Part shown: positions 32,501 through 45,000 of the stretch, piece after piece
Position numbering within the stretch: the first letter of the stretch is position 1
Layout: the number at the start of each line of letters is the position of its first letter
Source: Telmatactis stephensoni
Taxonomy: Eukaryota; Cnidaria; Anthozoa; Actiniaria; Isophelliidae
Length of the DNA: 64,000 nt
Direction: 5' to 3'
Assembly: GCA_029948255.1 (NCBI GenBank)
Contig: JALIZF010001748.1
Location: forward strand, 330,001 to 394,000
Program-made: the position numbers and the translations under genes
Notes under the pieces: model-generated
The model's database searches: none
The model's input: only the letters and a program-made list of their open reading frames with translations
What the model was told of the DNA's origin: nothing

Positions 32501-34489
32501 TAGTTATTTACACTTTGAAAAATATAAAAGACAAACCACTTCTAAAACTAGCCCCATCCGCAGGCAACTCCTTTGATCTCTTGGGCTTCCTGTTGCAAAG
32601 AAGAGAGACTGGGAGCGAGCCAAAAAAGATGAGGGGGAGGGAAAAAAAACGGGAGGAGCTTCGCGGGAGGAGACTTCGCAACACAGGAAGCCCAACAGCG
32701 GCTTTTTTTCCGAAAACAATACGGTGTTGCTTGCGGAGGAGGCTATTCTAAAACCACCCCAAACGGCTCCAGTGATCACCATCTGACGTCATCATACTAC
32801 AGGAAAACCCAGGAAATCTAAAGGGCATTACAAAAAATGCATTTTTCTCAAACAATATTTGGTTATCAAAGATATAAGTGTGAGTTTAGAAAATAAATCC
32901 ACTGGAGTGTCCTTTGGATAAGAATGAAGACGGAAATAAAACTTCATTTCCCCACCCTACCCCTTAACATTCCCCAGTCCCGTCTACCCACCCCTCCCTC
33001 CCCCAATAACACTAATATTAGTATATTTATAATAATCGGAGTTTTTCAACTTCAACACTTCAATATATAAAGTTCCTACCCTTTTTCTGATGGTTTATAT
33101 CCTTCGCGGTTTTGAGTATCCATATATCTGAGTTTCTATGGATTGATAGCTTCAGGCAAGTTTGGGAAATCGCTAGCGCGCGATTCCCGCCAAAACTCAG
33201 ATTTGACTAGAAAACCTCAAACCTGCCAAACCGGCGAAAAATAAAGAATTAAAATTGCAAAGAGTAGGCCGTAATATAAGACTAAAATAGAAATTATAAC
33301 AAATTTGTAATTGTACACTAGGTAAACTTTTGTTTGTATCGGAGATTTTAAAGTAGAAGATCGAAAATGGTAAACTAAAATTGCTTTGCCTTTAGGAAAA
33401 TGAAAACGCCGGTTTTCAATTCAAGTCTCCGAGTGAAGTTGTTGAATTCTTTAAAAACTCCACAATGACAAAAAAAACCTTTGAAATCACTAATATTCCT
33501 TGTTCCTGAGTTTTTCTTAAACGCTGATGCCTAATCATGGAATCAAAAAATTAAATGATCATATAAGCTTAATTTTTTCAAAAAATAGAAAAACTTTGAG
33601 CCGTCAATCAAAAACAATGAACGTCGATTTCACCAGTCATATATGGGCTTCAGAGAAGAAACTCTTTGATCCATTGAAAAGTTTTCAAACAATCTTCCTT
33701 TTATAATTTTCGCTTCAAAAAAATGATTTTTTTTGCTCGTGACTGAATAAAGATACCCTGGAAAAAAGTCGAAAAAGGGAAAAACCTTTTTGAGTCATTT
33801 GTATAGCTATTCGACAGCCATTGAGTGGCTTGCACAAGCGTGCCTGCAAGGTCTGGACAATCATTATGCAAAATAGGCAATTTTTCCACAAAATATCGAA
33901 AATTCTGAATGAAATGTTATTCCAATTCGAAAATATATCCAAAACGACTTGACAAAAACGGCCGATTTTCAGTAAATAACCCAAAACAAGGCTTTCACAA
34001 AACAATCTTCAAGACTAAAAATGTCCACTCATGATCACTCAATACTAAAATCGTACAGTGAATTAAAAATTCTTTTCTTTATCCAAAGGTACATGTAGTT
34101 CAAGCAAACTGCATATGTCATCACTTTTAAGCTTTGACTATAAAAGCGTTCACAGCTCTTCCTTTTAGAAACATCGAGAGCTGAGATTGCTTCCGAAGCT
34201 TATCGAAAGCAGTGGACGAAAGCACTTTACACAAAAATAAGTTAAGCTTTGATCTCAACTATTAAAGCACCTGATTATCATATTCAATCGATAACAGAAA
34301 ATAAATAATCTGTATTGTTTGATGAAATAAATACTTTAACTATACCAATTAAGCGATCAATCAACAGAATATTTCTCTTACCTCTTGCCAAAAACGATCT
34401 TCACTGCTCCAGCCAGCTGTCAAACTGAGAAGCAAATCCCTAATCGTCTTGATCTGAATAAAATTAGGATTAAATTGCACATGTACCAT
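29573..34489 (-). CDS. Five-finger C2H2 zinc-finger transcription factor, Glass-like
   Basis: Three coding exons: 34489-34382, 32184-31537, 30982-29573; all junctions phase 0; 721 residues. Five tandem C2H2 fingers with TGEKP-type linkers lie near the C-terminus (about 30,050-29,640). The last two (FSDQSTLKKHTRIH, FSQVGNMNKHVRNIH) resemble those of Drosophila Glass, a photoreceptor-lineage factor; other Krueppel-type families remain possible. The long N-terminus is rich in P, S, Y and N, as in a disordered regulatory region. Exon 1 opens at an ATG two codons after an in-frame stop. Exon 2 is preceded by TTTAG; an alternative start at M 32,163 would need no upstream exon, but the upstream exon joins in frame. 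An acidic run (DGDKDDTTDDESLEDSEE) precedes the fingers. Nuclear DNA-binding role is inferred from the fingers. Confidence 0.82.
31205..31375. repeat. (CAAA)n / CAAG microsatellite in the zinc-finger gene intron 2
   Basis: Plus-strand AAACAAACAAAC with interspersed CAAG units; read on the minus strand it yields spurious Cys/Leu/Val/Phe-rich frames. Confidence 0.9.
32199..32400. mobile_element. Probable inverted-repeat element in zinc-finger gene intron 1
   Basis: CACGACAACCCTTTTATAGC with ACGGCA on the left is matched by TGCCGTGCCATAAAAAGGA with TGTCG on the right; GGTACCC words lie between. It lies just outside exon 2. Confidence 0.55.
32580..32700. mobile_element. Inverted pair of TTGGGCTTCCTGT arms
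   Basis: CTTGGGCTTCCTGTTGCAAAG and CTTCGCAACACAGGAAGCCCA face each other about 100 bases apart around a purine-rich centre. The same TGGGCTTCCTGTG end is found elsewhere in the window. Confidence 0.65.
32701..34381. other. Remainder of zinc-finger gene intron 1
   Basis: AT-rich, with a C-rich patch at 32,948-33,005. No exon or complete repeat recognised. Confidence 0.4.
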
Positions 34490-35702
34490 AAACACAGTCT
34501 AACCAGAGGAACCTCGCCCAGTGACTCTCTTCAGAAACCGGTATTTCTTTAAAATAGTTTGGCTAAAATAAGTGACCTCGTTGTTTGCAAGTTTGCATTG
34601 AGCAATCGTGTGCCTTACAGTAATGCGCGCGCGCTTGGACCAATGCGGATTGAGGAACAAACCCATTCAAGTGCCAATTGTTCTTTTTTGAGGCCCAAGA
34701 AACCAAATTTTTTTGTTTGCTTTTAACTTTGAAATTGAAGTTCAAAAACTATTGAAAAACAAAGACATGAATTTAATTCTAAAACCTACGAAAATATTGC
34801 AAGTGTTTGAATAGCAAAACTAACAAAATAATAATGAAATTGAGGGCTGCAAGGACCTCCTCCGTAGGTCGGGTGTGGCTGCAAAAACTGGAGAGGCGGG
34901 AAAAGCCGAAACGCATTTAGATGAGAATAGTTTCTTGTAAATTTGAAATGTTTTACATTATACCAATGTGGCAGAAACTGTAAACGCAAACTATGTAAGA
35001 CAAAATCAAAATTATCTTGGTCTAAATACTAGTAAGCGTTGAAAACGCCGCCGGCCCATTTTGAATAAAATAAGTTAGATGAATGATGAATATAATTAAC
35101 ACAAAATGTTATTTCTAATTCACTTTAATCATTTTCTGTTTTCTATGAAAACCTGAACCTTTACTTTTTTGCCTTCTAATGGAGCACTTTATTAATTCTA
35201 AGGCACATAAATTAAAACTGAAATTCTCCTATACGTATTTATCTACCTACATTCCTAAATGGGTGTCTTAGAAAAAAAAACGCTATCTATTCTAAAATTG
35301 CATTTTAGAATTTCTACTTATCTTGTCTTTTATTTAAAAGTGTTAAATTAATTAAAGATCTATAAAATTTCAATAATAAATAAATTCCACCACTTTTCGA
35401 ACTTACTAAATAAGAATTATCGCTTACGATGGGCAACTCGTGGATGTACAAACTCTGCATAGAGTTTGCGCGCAACTATGCGAAAATCTATTTCAATGAT
35501 AAAAATTGTACTAAATTTCATACATTCTACCTTTTATGATTTGTGAATTATTGGTGAATTTTGAAAAATGATTTCCTATTTCAAACGCCAAAACGTTACT
35601 TTGTTAATATTTTAGTTAATATTTTTATGAAAGAAACTTGAATAAAAAGTTCATTCGACAATGAAGTACATACAGTTTCCTTATTTCCGACAAGTCTCCG
35701 AT
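34490..35702. other. Spacer between zinc-finger and ENTPDase genes
   Basis: AT-rich, 1.2 kb, no gene or clear repeat. It should include the zinc-finger promoter and the ENTPDase 3' untranslated region. Confidence 0.4.
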
Positions 35703-38700
35703 TTACGTCGAGAGACCTGTGTTCGTCATTTTCCATCGATCGATAACTCGTCGTGTTGCCATTATAGTTATTAAAACACCAAGACTGATCAGAATGGCTC
35801 CCACAATAACAACAGCTAAAAAGGCTTCTGTTTTCACGCGGTATTCGGGTTCTTCTCGAGGAATGAGATTTGTGGCATTTATCATGAAGCCAAGAGCCCA
35901 CCCAAGAGAGTAATCTTTCAGCTAAGTGAAAAAATATGATATTTTCACAAAAATTGTTAAAATATTAATCTAGACCAAATGCACAAAGTCAAAAGTGATT
36001 TGTATTTTGTTTTGTTGTTTGTTTGGTTGTTTATTTGTTTTTGTTTGTTTGTCTGTTTGTTTGTCTGTGGCTTGTTTGGCTGTTTGTATGCATGTAGTTT
36101 GTTTGCTTGTTTGTTTGTTTGTTTGGTTTGTTGTTGTTTGTTTTTTGTTTGAATCTAGTACTCAAAAATTTTATAGTACAAAAAATCTAAGGTACAAAAT
36201 TATTAGCATTTGCAAGAATCGTAATTGTAATTGTGGAATGGGGTCAACTGAAAAAATCCATGGTGAGGTGCAAATACATATTTCAGAAAAAATTAACAAT
36301 GACCTCACCTTATCCTTAAATTGTACTTGTGTTGTGTTTTCATAGATATGATAACCTTGTGTTAGGATGGTATAAATGTACTGAGCATCAAAACAAGCTG
36401 TTTTTAAAAGTTGTGTTTGTGATGGGGATTTCCCTTGGATTACCTGGAAGAACAAAAAATGTGTAAATTAATCAGTTACCATGACAACTAAAGCCTGGAT
36501 ATTGATTAAGACAATAGTATAAGCATCAGCAGATGCTAATTTACTGGTGATCAAATAAGAATTGAACTACAAATATCAGACTTAAAAGTGATATTAAGAA
36601 CTATAACCACCCTTTTCGGCTTTGAAAAACTTTCTTACCTTTGACCAAGTCTTAGCACAAAACTTGTCTGCAGTTTGCTTGAATTTCCTCAGAGTAATAT
36701 TGCTGTCACCAGTTAGGTTGAGATCATTTAGAACATAGAAATAACTAGAGAAAGCCTAAGAACCAAAATAAATAACTTCTTTAATTAGTGCTTATTCAAA
36801 GATCATCTTCACACTTGCTTGTCACTTCTTCCTTCCTTCCTTTTTTTTTTTTTCTTTTCCTTTCTTTGTCTTTCCCTCCTTTCTTTCTTCCTTCCTTCCT
36901 TCCTTTCCGTCTTTTCTTCCTTCCTTCTTTATTTCCTTACTTTCCTTTCCTCCTTCCATCCTTCTCTCCTTCCTTCCTTCACTCCCTCCCTCCCTCCACC
37001 CACCCTCCCTAGCTTGCTTCCTTCTTTCCTTCCATTCACCCTTCCTTCCTTCCTGCCCTAACTCTTCTTCCTTTCTCCTTTCCTTCCTTGCCTCTCTTCT
37101 TTTCTCCTTTCTCCATTCCTTCCTTCCTTCTCTTCTTCTCTTCTTCCCTCCTTTCACCCTCTCTTCTCTTCTTCCTTCCTCAACTCTATCATTCACACCT
37201 TAATATCTAGGTCTAGGTCTTATACACTAGTAGCAAAAACTCCCTGCCAATAAAATTAGTGTCTAGAAGACACTGCACTGTTCCTCCAATTGAAACCCTT
37301 TTAGAGATGATACCCCTTGTACCAGAGATGTCAATTTTGAAATTACCATAAAATTAAGTCCTTTTGTTGCTGGTTGGTAGACACCATTGAATGAGCAGTT
37401 GCTAGGTGATGAACACCGACTAAAATTAAACAATCTCTTCACCATATTTACACACTGTGTTATATTTGTAGTACCCTTGAATACTACATATGAACTATTG
37501 ATATGCCAGCCAGATGACGGTACTTTGACGCAAGGAGGCTGTGTGATGTATCGGATTGAAACATTTTGGACAAGACCCTTCAGAGCACATGGATCATCAA
37601 TGATCTGCTGGGTAGAAACTTTGGGTAACTGAAAAAGACAGTTTGCAATTCATAAGAGGATAAAGTCTGGTAATATGTGTTCTTTGTGAAGAATTTGAGC
37701 ACCTGAAAGAGGAGGGAAAATGGATGGAAGAACAGTAGGATGGAAAAATGAGAGGGCTTGAGAAAGTTGAAGGCAGGCAGGCAAGCAGGCAGGAGGGAAG
37801 GAAAGAAGGAAGGAAGGACGGACGGAAGGAAGCAAGGAAGCAAGGAAGCAAGGAAGCAAGGAAGCAAGGAAGCAAGGAAGCAAGGAAGGAAGGAAGGAAG
37901 GAAGCAAGGAAGCAAGGAAGCAAGGAAGCAAGGAAGCAAGGAAGCAAGGAAGCAAGGAAGCAAGGAAGCAAGGAAGCAAGGAAGCAAGGAAGCAAGGAAG
38001 CAAGGAAGCAAGGAAGCAAGGAAGCAAGGAAGCAAGGAAGCAAGGAAGCAAGGAAGCAAGGAAGCAAGGAAGCAAGGAATAAGGGGCAGAATGGGATGAT
38101 GAGAAAGTTCAAATATGGATAGGAAAATATCCATTACCACACCTTATCAGACACCAACAAAGCCATAAATCTTCTCTCGGCTTCTTTCTTCCCATAGCAC
38201 AAGTAACTATGAGTATAAAGCTGATATGTCCTGCCATATAGTCTCAGCTGTTGGATTTTCTTTGATGGCATAACTGTATTTTCACTTGGAATAAATGTTA
38301 TTTGTGTTGATGCTCCACCCATGTCAAGGGCTCCCAATAAGTGGGATGTAGACTCTTTACTTGAATTGGTTGTGATCTGAAGCGAACAAAGGATTTCATG
38401 AGGGGGTTGTTGGCAAGAGGTATTTGCTTACAAGAATGAGGCATCTGTTTCTTGAAGGATATGGCACTTACAGGCTTGTTAATATACAAGCAAGTTTACC
38501 AAAGGTCATTCCCCAATGGATATAAATCTGTCATCAACTGTGTTTAAAAAATGCAATCCTAAATTCTATTCCTATTAAATTTTGTCAAGAGTCATCAAAC
38601 TTCAAAAGCGTCATCATCCTGTCTCAGGCCAGGACAAATTTTTATTAATCTGACAGATCTGACCCTAAAACCTTCAATGTTCAATTTATCAGTTCGGGGC

Positions 38701-41103
38701 TTTTTTTGTTGTTGTTGTTTTTTTGTTTTTTCTTTTAGAGACACTTATCAAAATAAATATTTGATAATGTACTAATAAATTATTAGTATTGTGTGTAATT
38801 TTTGGTACTACCAAAGTTTTGTCAGCTATTTGGGCTCTATTCAAGAGTAAGTTAGAACAGACGAATATTTTACCTCTCTGTAAAGTAGCTTTCCTTTTAG
38901 GTAATTCACAGTCACCCATGAGGATAGTCCTTCTTCTTTACCTGATATAATTCTTGCATAGTTCTCTTCAAATTTAAAATGTGAATTGGATAGTGTTTGA
39001 CGCACAGACCTCATTATTGAATCTGCAACTTTTTTGTTGACTTTCCTGGAAAAGTGTAACAGAAAATTGAATTGATCAAAATGAAAACTAGAAATTAGAA
39101 AATGAGAATAAATGGACACCAAATAGACTTACTCTACAAGCCTCATTCCAGCTGTAGCCCCCAGATAAATAGGTGATTTATAATGTAGATATGATGGAAT
39201 AAGCTTTTTAGCTGTGTTATCAATACATGATTGTAAAGATGAGCCTGCTTGATTTGGATCCTTTAATGAATAACTGGATATACTTTTACCTGAATCAAAA
39301 CAATGTATAATATTCATTGATCAAGATTTTGCTTCATCAGCCTTGCATTTTTATTATCCAAGCTTTCGAGCAATAATAATAATAATAATAATGTATAATA
39401 TATTTAAGCCAAGACTTGCTTACCGCTATGAGAGATTTCCACTTATGGGAGGTGTCTGCTTATGGGGGGTGTCTGCTTATGGGAGGTGTCTGCTTATGGG
39501 AGGTGTCTGCTTATGGTGGGTATCTGCTTATAGGTGTCTACTTATGGGAGGTGTCTGCTTATGGGAAATGTTTGCATATGGGAGGTGTCTGTCTATGGGA
39601 ATTATCTGCTCATGGGAGGTGTCTGCTTATGGGAAGTGTCTGCTTATGGGGGGTGTCTGCTTATGGGAGGTGTCTGCTTATAGGAGATGTCGATCTGCTT
39701 ATGGGAGGTGTCTGCTTATGGGAAGTATCCACTTGTGGAAGGTGGCCTTAACACTACAACAATAAGAAGAACCAATGTACCTCTGCCCGTATTGCACAGT
39801 CCAATTTGTTCAACCATCCCAGTACGTTCAATAATGTCATTTCGTGACCATCTGTAGACCATCAGGTCTGTATGTGTAGAACCAGCATCAAGAACAACAC
39901 TATACTATATCACAAATCAAATGATATAATTTTATATAAATTGTAAACTTTAACGAAAGCATACCTGAAAATGATAGCAAGGTAATGATGTAATGAAATT
40001 AATGATAGTGTTTATAGCAAGGTTGGCACTGATTACAAAAATCATATGAAGTAATGATGATGATGATGATGAATGACAATCATGACTACTGCACCAGATG
40101 ATAAGTATCCCCACTTCATTTAGCCATAGTAAGAGATGAATGCACCAATAATTGTACAATGTACCTCGTATAAAATCCTAGTCTGGTAGACACAGACTAT
40201 CACAATTCCAGCTATCCCAAGACCAACCATAACAAATGCTACTAAAGCAGCAAAGTAGTCCTTCAGTTGAAGCTTGGAGCTTGAACCTAAACATCAATAA
40301 AATCAATGAGAACCAATCACTTAACTGTGGCACTGAAATCATGATGCACATACAGTATACTGCCTGTTTTGGACAGTTATGAATGAATGAAACCTTTATT
40401 TAAAATCAAAAAAATATAACCAGGGTAGTCCCTTCAGAATTAATAAAAACTCTGCTATCAATGGGAGCCCTGACTACTGCATTATTATTAATCTATGGCT
40501 GAGTTTTGAATCTGTCTTTTTTCTATGTTTTTCCTAGTGCCACTATGGAGTTTCTGGGTTTCAATCAGCTGATGGAAGTTGTCAATATCTGCCTTTTAAA
40601 CACTGTTTGATAACATGTCATATTCAAATGGTTGAATCATTTATTGAAAACTTGCTATAATTAGGGGAGAAATCTACTTCAATACTGTAGGAAAACTAAA
40701 TTCTCTTAATTTCTTTTGAAGTTTTAATCTTGTATTTAAGATAAAAACAAAGGAGCTAAGTATACCGAAATTAATGCTCCAGATGGACTTCCGGCCAAAG
40801 TAAATTTGCTACAGTACTACAAATACAGTTAAACAAACATCAATTTGAGCTGTTCGTAACAAGTATTAATCATCAAATAAGATTTTGTTTTAGAATTTAA
40901 ACAATTAGAATTTGCGTGGGCAACGTTTACTAGTAAAGCTTTAATTTGTAATCTCTGATGAAAAAGAACCAAGTTTACGAATAATAGCTGTGCTCAACCA
41001 AAGTAGCTAATTTCGTATATTTTTTCAAAAAATACATATCCTTCTTGTTACCTTCCAACTTCATCTGTCCAAGAAGAGGAGTTTCGTCTTCTTCACCAGA
41101 CAT
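35703..41103 (-). CDS. ENTPD: Ecto-nucleoside triphosphate diphosphohydrolase (CD39/ENTPD1-2-3-8 type)
   Basis: Hydrolyses extracellular ATP and ADP to AMP at the cell surface. Ten coding exons: 41103-41052, 40286-40165, 39904-39781, 39289-39133, 39045-38874, 38376-38143, 37628-37347, 36755-36639, 36443-36309, 35921-35703; 537 residues. Two membrane anchors mark the surface type: about 30-52 and about 498-519. The apyrase regions are present in order: VLDAGSTHTD (ACR1), GATAGMRL (ACR2), GKEEGLSSWVTVNYL (ACR3, catalytic Glu), GALDMGGASTQ (ACR4) and SLGWALGFM (ACR5). The conserved ectodomain words YTHSYLCYG and CSFNGVYQP are also seen. Phases: 1, 0, 1, 2, 0, 0, 0, 0, 0. The cnidarian-grade gene probably predates the vertebrate split, so no single human counterpart is implied. 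Confidence 0.93.
36831..37185. repeat. Pyrimidine (TTCC-rich) tract, ENTPDase intron 7
   Basis: Mostly TTCC, CTCC and TTTC units on the plus strand; purine-rich in the sense of the transcript. Confidence 0.9.
37776..38079. repeat. (GGAAGCAA)n / GGAA array, ENTPDase intron 6
   Basis: Over 25 GGAAGCAA units with a GGAA-only stretch near 37,885-37,900 and variant GGACGGAC units at the left. Pyrimidine-rich in the sense of the transcript. Confidence 0.95.
39425..39750. repeat. 17-bp minisatellite, ENTPDase intron 3
   Basis: Unit TGTCTGCTTATGGGAGG, about 18 copies with scattered changes and indels (for example GAAGT and GTATC variants). It starts about 125 bases past exon 4 and ends 30 bases from exon 3. 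Confidence 0.9.
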
Positions 41104-41379
41104 TTTTGATTTTAATTAAAATTTATAAATGCGTGGTGTTATTCTGATTCCACTTTCATCTTCAATTAGATGTACGAAAACAGACAGGCGTTACTCGTAC
41201 AGCTGGTGTGATATTTAGAAAGGATTGGAAACTTGTAATGTCTCTACCTCTCACATGGATGTCCACAGCACAAAGGAACAATTTCAACAATTTCATAATG
41301 TACATCACGTTTTTAACATGTTTAGGCAATTTCATGATATATATGCAAGAATACATAGCATGTATGAAGTAAACTGTGG

Positions 41380-42058
41380 GCTTCCTGTGGTGAGAAAAAC
41401 ATTATCCACCCCACTCCTCCCTAATGTTTTTATAGACAACATGCACGGACTGACATGGCCACAGCACTACCCTCCCCTCCGCCAAGGGGGGTTCAATGGT
41501 ATATGCATGAACTTGTGTTGCAGGGCCAATTGTGAATAATCTAAAAAATTATATATATTTTATTTCATAACTTTTGTCATTTTTTAATCCTTTTAATACT
41601 TTAAAAATGCTAAAATTCCACACGTTATAATATGCATTTTACCCACACATTATAAAATTTCATATACAGTTGTACTCATACAGGGAGTCTGACTTAAATA
41701 AACAGTCAGATTTTGATAAGTTAACTGTCTCCTTTTCTTCTCTCTGATCTAGGATTCACTTTAGAAGCCCAGCAAATTTATGGAACATTAGAAGAATTCT
41801 AAAAATATTATGAGGCTAGATATCTAGACTGATTCCATTAGTCAGTCTGTTTGGGCTTCTATTGGTGGTTGCTCACACACTAACTAGTTGATCGTGAGTG
41901 ACCAACAAGTGGAAAAAAGCAAAAACTACGACTCATGGAATCAGTCTAATTTAGAGGCTTGAATCAAACCAGCCTTTACAACTGTATAAATTCTACGATT
42001 GTCATATAATATAAAGTACAAAACTAATTTTCAAATTATAGAATTCTTTTTAAGTGAT
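41380..42058. other. Spacer between ENTPDase and HOGA1; one palindromic element
   Basis: A TGGGCTTCCTGTGGTGAG word lies at 41,379. GACTGATTCCATTAGTC (about 41,828) and GACTCATGGAATCAGTC (about 41,932) form the arms of a small palindromic element. No gene was found. Confidence 0.5.
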
Positions 42059-45000
42059 TCATCCTTGATATCCTTCAAAGATACTAAATATGTTTTTTAA
42101 TTCTGCCATTTGTTGATCTTTGAGTGGAAGAAGAGGAGATCTTGTTGGTCCACCATAGAAACCCATCATATCCATGGATGATTTAAGACCTGGCACTCCA
42201 AATGTCTTAGTAACCTATACAAACACCAAATTGAAAATGAAAATGCCTACAATTATTGTTCATCATATAAATGATAAAATGAATAAATAAATAAGTGGGT
42301 AAATGAATGGGTAGGTAGAATAAATGAATGAATGAATAAATGAATGGACACTGAACAAACGAATGAATGAATAAATGAATGAACAAACAAATGTCAGAGT
42401 GAATGAATGAATGAATGAATAAATCAGTCAATCAATCAACAAACAGATTCTTCATGAAGGTGCAGGAAGGAAGGAAGGAATAAAGACAGGAAGGGATGGA
42501 GAAAAAAAGGGAAGGAGGGAGAGGGAAAGACAGGGAGGAAGGAATTGAGGGATGTTCTCTCAACTTACAGCAGTGTTTGGCAGAATCAGTTTATGTTGTA
42601 ACAACTTTGCTTCTTCCATCTTGCCTTCATGAAACAGGTGGTGTAATTGTGTAACTTCTTTTCCAAGGACATTTGCAAGAGCACAAACACCTCCTACTGC
42701 ACCTAATAAATTATAACAAGAAAACATCATTATCTAGTGGTTATAAGATTGATATTTGATTTTCAGAGACCTTGGCCAAGGTACATCATTGGAGTATGTA
42801 CTCCTCCCCATTGCAGGGTTTTAATAAATCTCATGGAATATTTTTTTGATGATTCTGTGCGAGCCATGTCTCTGTCCTCTGATATAAACATGGTAGCCAG
42901 CCATGCAATCAGCACGTGCATTATATCTCAAATATTTTATAAATTACAAATACAGACTTCCGTTCTTTACTTTAAACTTACCAAGACAATATGAAGCTAG
43001 CAGGAAACTGGCAGACCCTGCCAGAACTTGAAAGTTGTTTTGAGCTGTTTTGTGAATCATGTATCCAATTTTAGTTATCTAAAAGCCATGAAATAAATTA
43101 CTCACAATATCAATGACTGCTGACAAGTAATTATAACATTTACAGCAAAAAAAAGTTTCTTACATCTCCACCACTGTCCTTGACACCAATAATGTTGGGA
43201 TGTGTTGAGAGCTTGATAACCACCTCAGCTGACATGTCAATTCCTGTATTACCAGGTACGCTGTATAATATGATTGGTATAGGTGAGGCATCCGCTACCT
43301 AGAATGACAAAGAGAGCTGAATTAGTAATACTGTTAGTAATTTATTATTTGATATTATCAACGGTAGCCGGTCGTTTCGCCGACGTGCCAGTTCGCCGAC
43401 GTCCAGTTCGCTGACAACTCAGGTCGATTCGCCGACGTGGTATGACCAGTTCGCCGACATCGTTTTTACTCAGTAAAAACCTTCTCACAAATCAACTAAG
43501 ATTGAAAATAATAGAATTGAAGATGACTTGGCGACTTTTTTATAAAAGATTTTTGATGAATACGATTTTTCGATGAAACATCTCAATCCATAAACCCCGA
43601 AGTTTATTCATCGCAGTAAAGTGACATATAGATTGGAAAACTCCTTTTCTAAGTCTTCTCTATATCTAGTTTTATTTGGTCCAAAGTACGTTATTATTCA
43701 TTTCGTTGCAATAAAAAGTAAAGCGTGAGCAATCAGCTTGAATACCGTATAGTCCACCAAGTAACAGCAATGAGCACCGGGTAAATTTAGCAATGCCGAT
43801 TTTATGCAGCGAAACCAATGCAGCAAGGAATATTAAAGCTAAAAACTGTTGGTGTAAACCATATATCTTAAAAAATGAAATAGAAACTTTCAAAAACTCT
43901 TGCGGTATCTTTATAGTCAGTTTTTGTGGACAAGCTCATCAAGCTTCATTAATCCGCGTTGAACCGATTCGACTACGGTACTCATTCAACTTACCAATTT
44001 ACATGAATTCGAACGCATCGCCTTCTAATGCATCAAATAGAACGCGTAAAGTCTCATTTTGAATTATTCTTACTTCTTAAGACTTCTAAATCCTGTTCTT
44101 TTGTTGCCAAAATCCTAATTGCAACAGAAAAACGTACTGAATTTCTTACCACAAGTGATACGAAAAGGCTTGACGAGTCGGTTCGCCGACAGCGATTAAA
44201 ACCTCTTTCACAAGTTTTTAAATTACAAAAACTTTGAATTTGGGGGACTCATCATGACATTATCTAATGATAAGGAATATCATGACTGTAAGCTGTTATT
44301 ACGTTGTTATTCAGTAAAAAGAGGATAAGTGAAGAAAACTGAACTTGTCAGTACAGAGTCGGCCTGTGAACAATTCGCCGATGTGTTTATACTAGTGGAT
44401 AGAACTTCGCTTCTACTGAACCAAATGGAACGCACAAAGGCTCATTTTAAAGTTCTTTTACTTCTAAAGACTTTTAAACCTGTTCTTTTGATGCCAAAAT
44501 CCGTAAACATTAATAATCCATGAGAAAACAAAATAGAAAATCATAACCATGAAGGAGTTTTTAAATCAGCAAGAGATTCGTCCTGATTTGCAATAATGCA
44601 ACTTTAACTTTATTTACTTAGTCAAAATCACCTTTGTCTTGAAAATTGTAATAACACTTGACCTAACTAAATGTCTAGAAGTTTGATAAGTAATATAGAA
44701 TATTTGTGTCTAACCTTTACAGGTATATAAAATCTTATGCCCATAAAGGTCGATGTAGAGATTTGTTCAAAAAGGAAGACATTTAGTAAGATGTTGAAGT
44801 AAACTAAATGGCTTGCTGACTGACTTATCTTTTTTCCTAAAATCAAGCTAACAATTTTTTTCTCGTGCCATTTTCCATGTTTTTCCATAACATATCTAAA
44901 TGCCATGCCTTTGCAGGCCTAGAAATGAAATCATGAAATTCCATGATTTACCAGGGTTTTTTTGACCCGTATGAACCCTGACAACATACAATGCAATACC

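Noticed and set aside
37580..38140. Long frames of LLPCFLAS and KEARKQGS repeats on both strands
   Set aside because: Products of the GGAAGCAA array in ENTPDase intron 6; real exon 7 only overlaps the end.
43672..44523. Several 60-90 codon frames inside HOGA1 intron 3
   Set aside because: They lie in a repeat element and two of them are copies of the same repeated DNA; no transposase motif seen.
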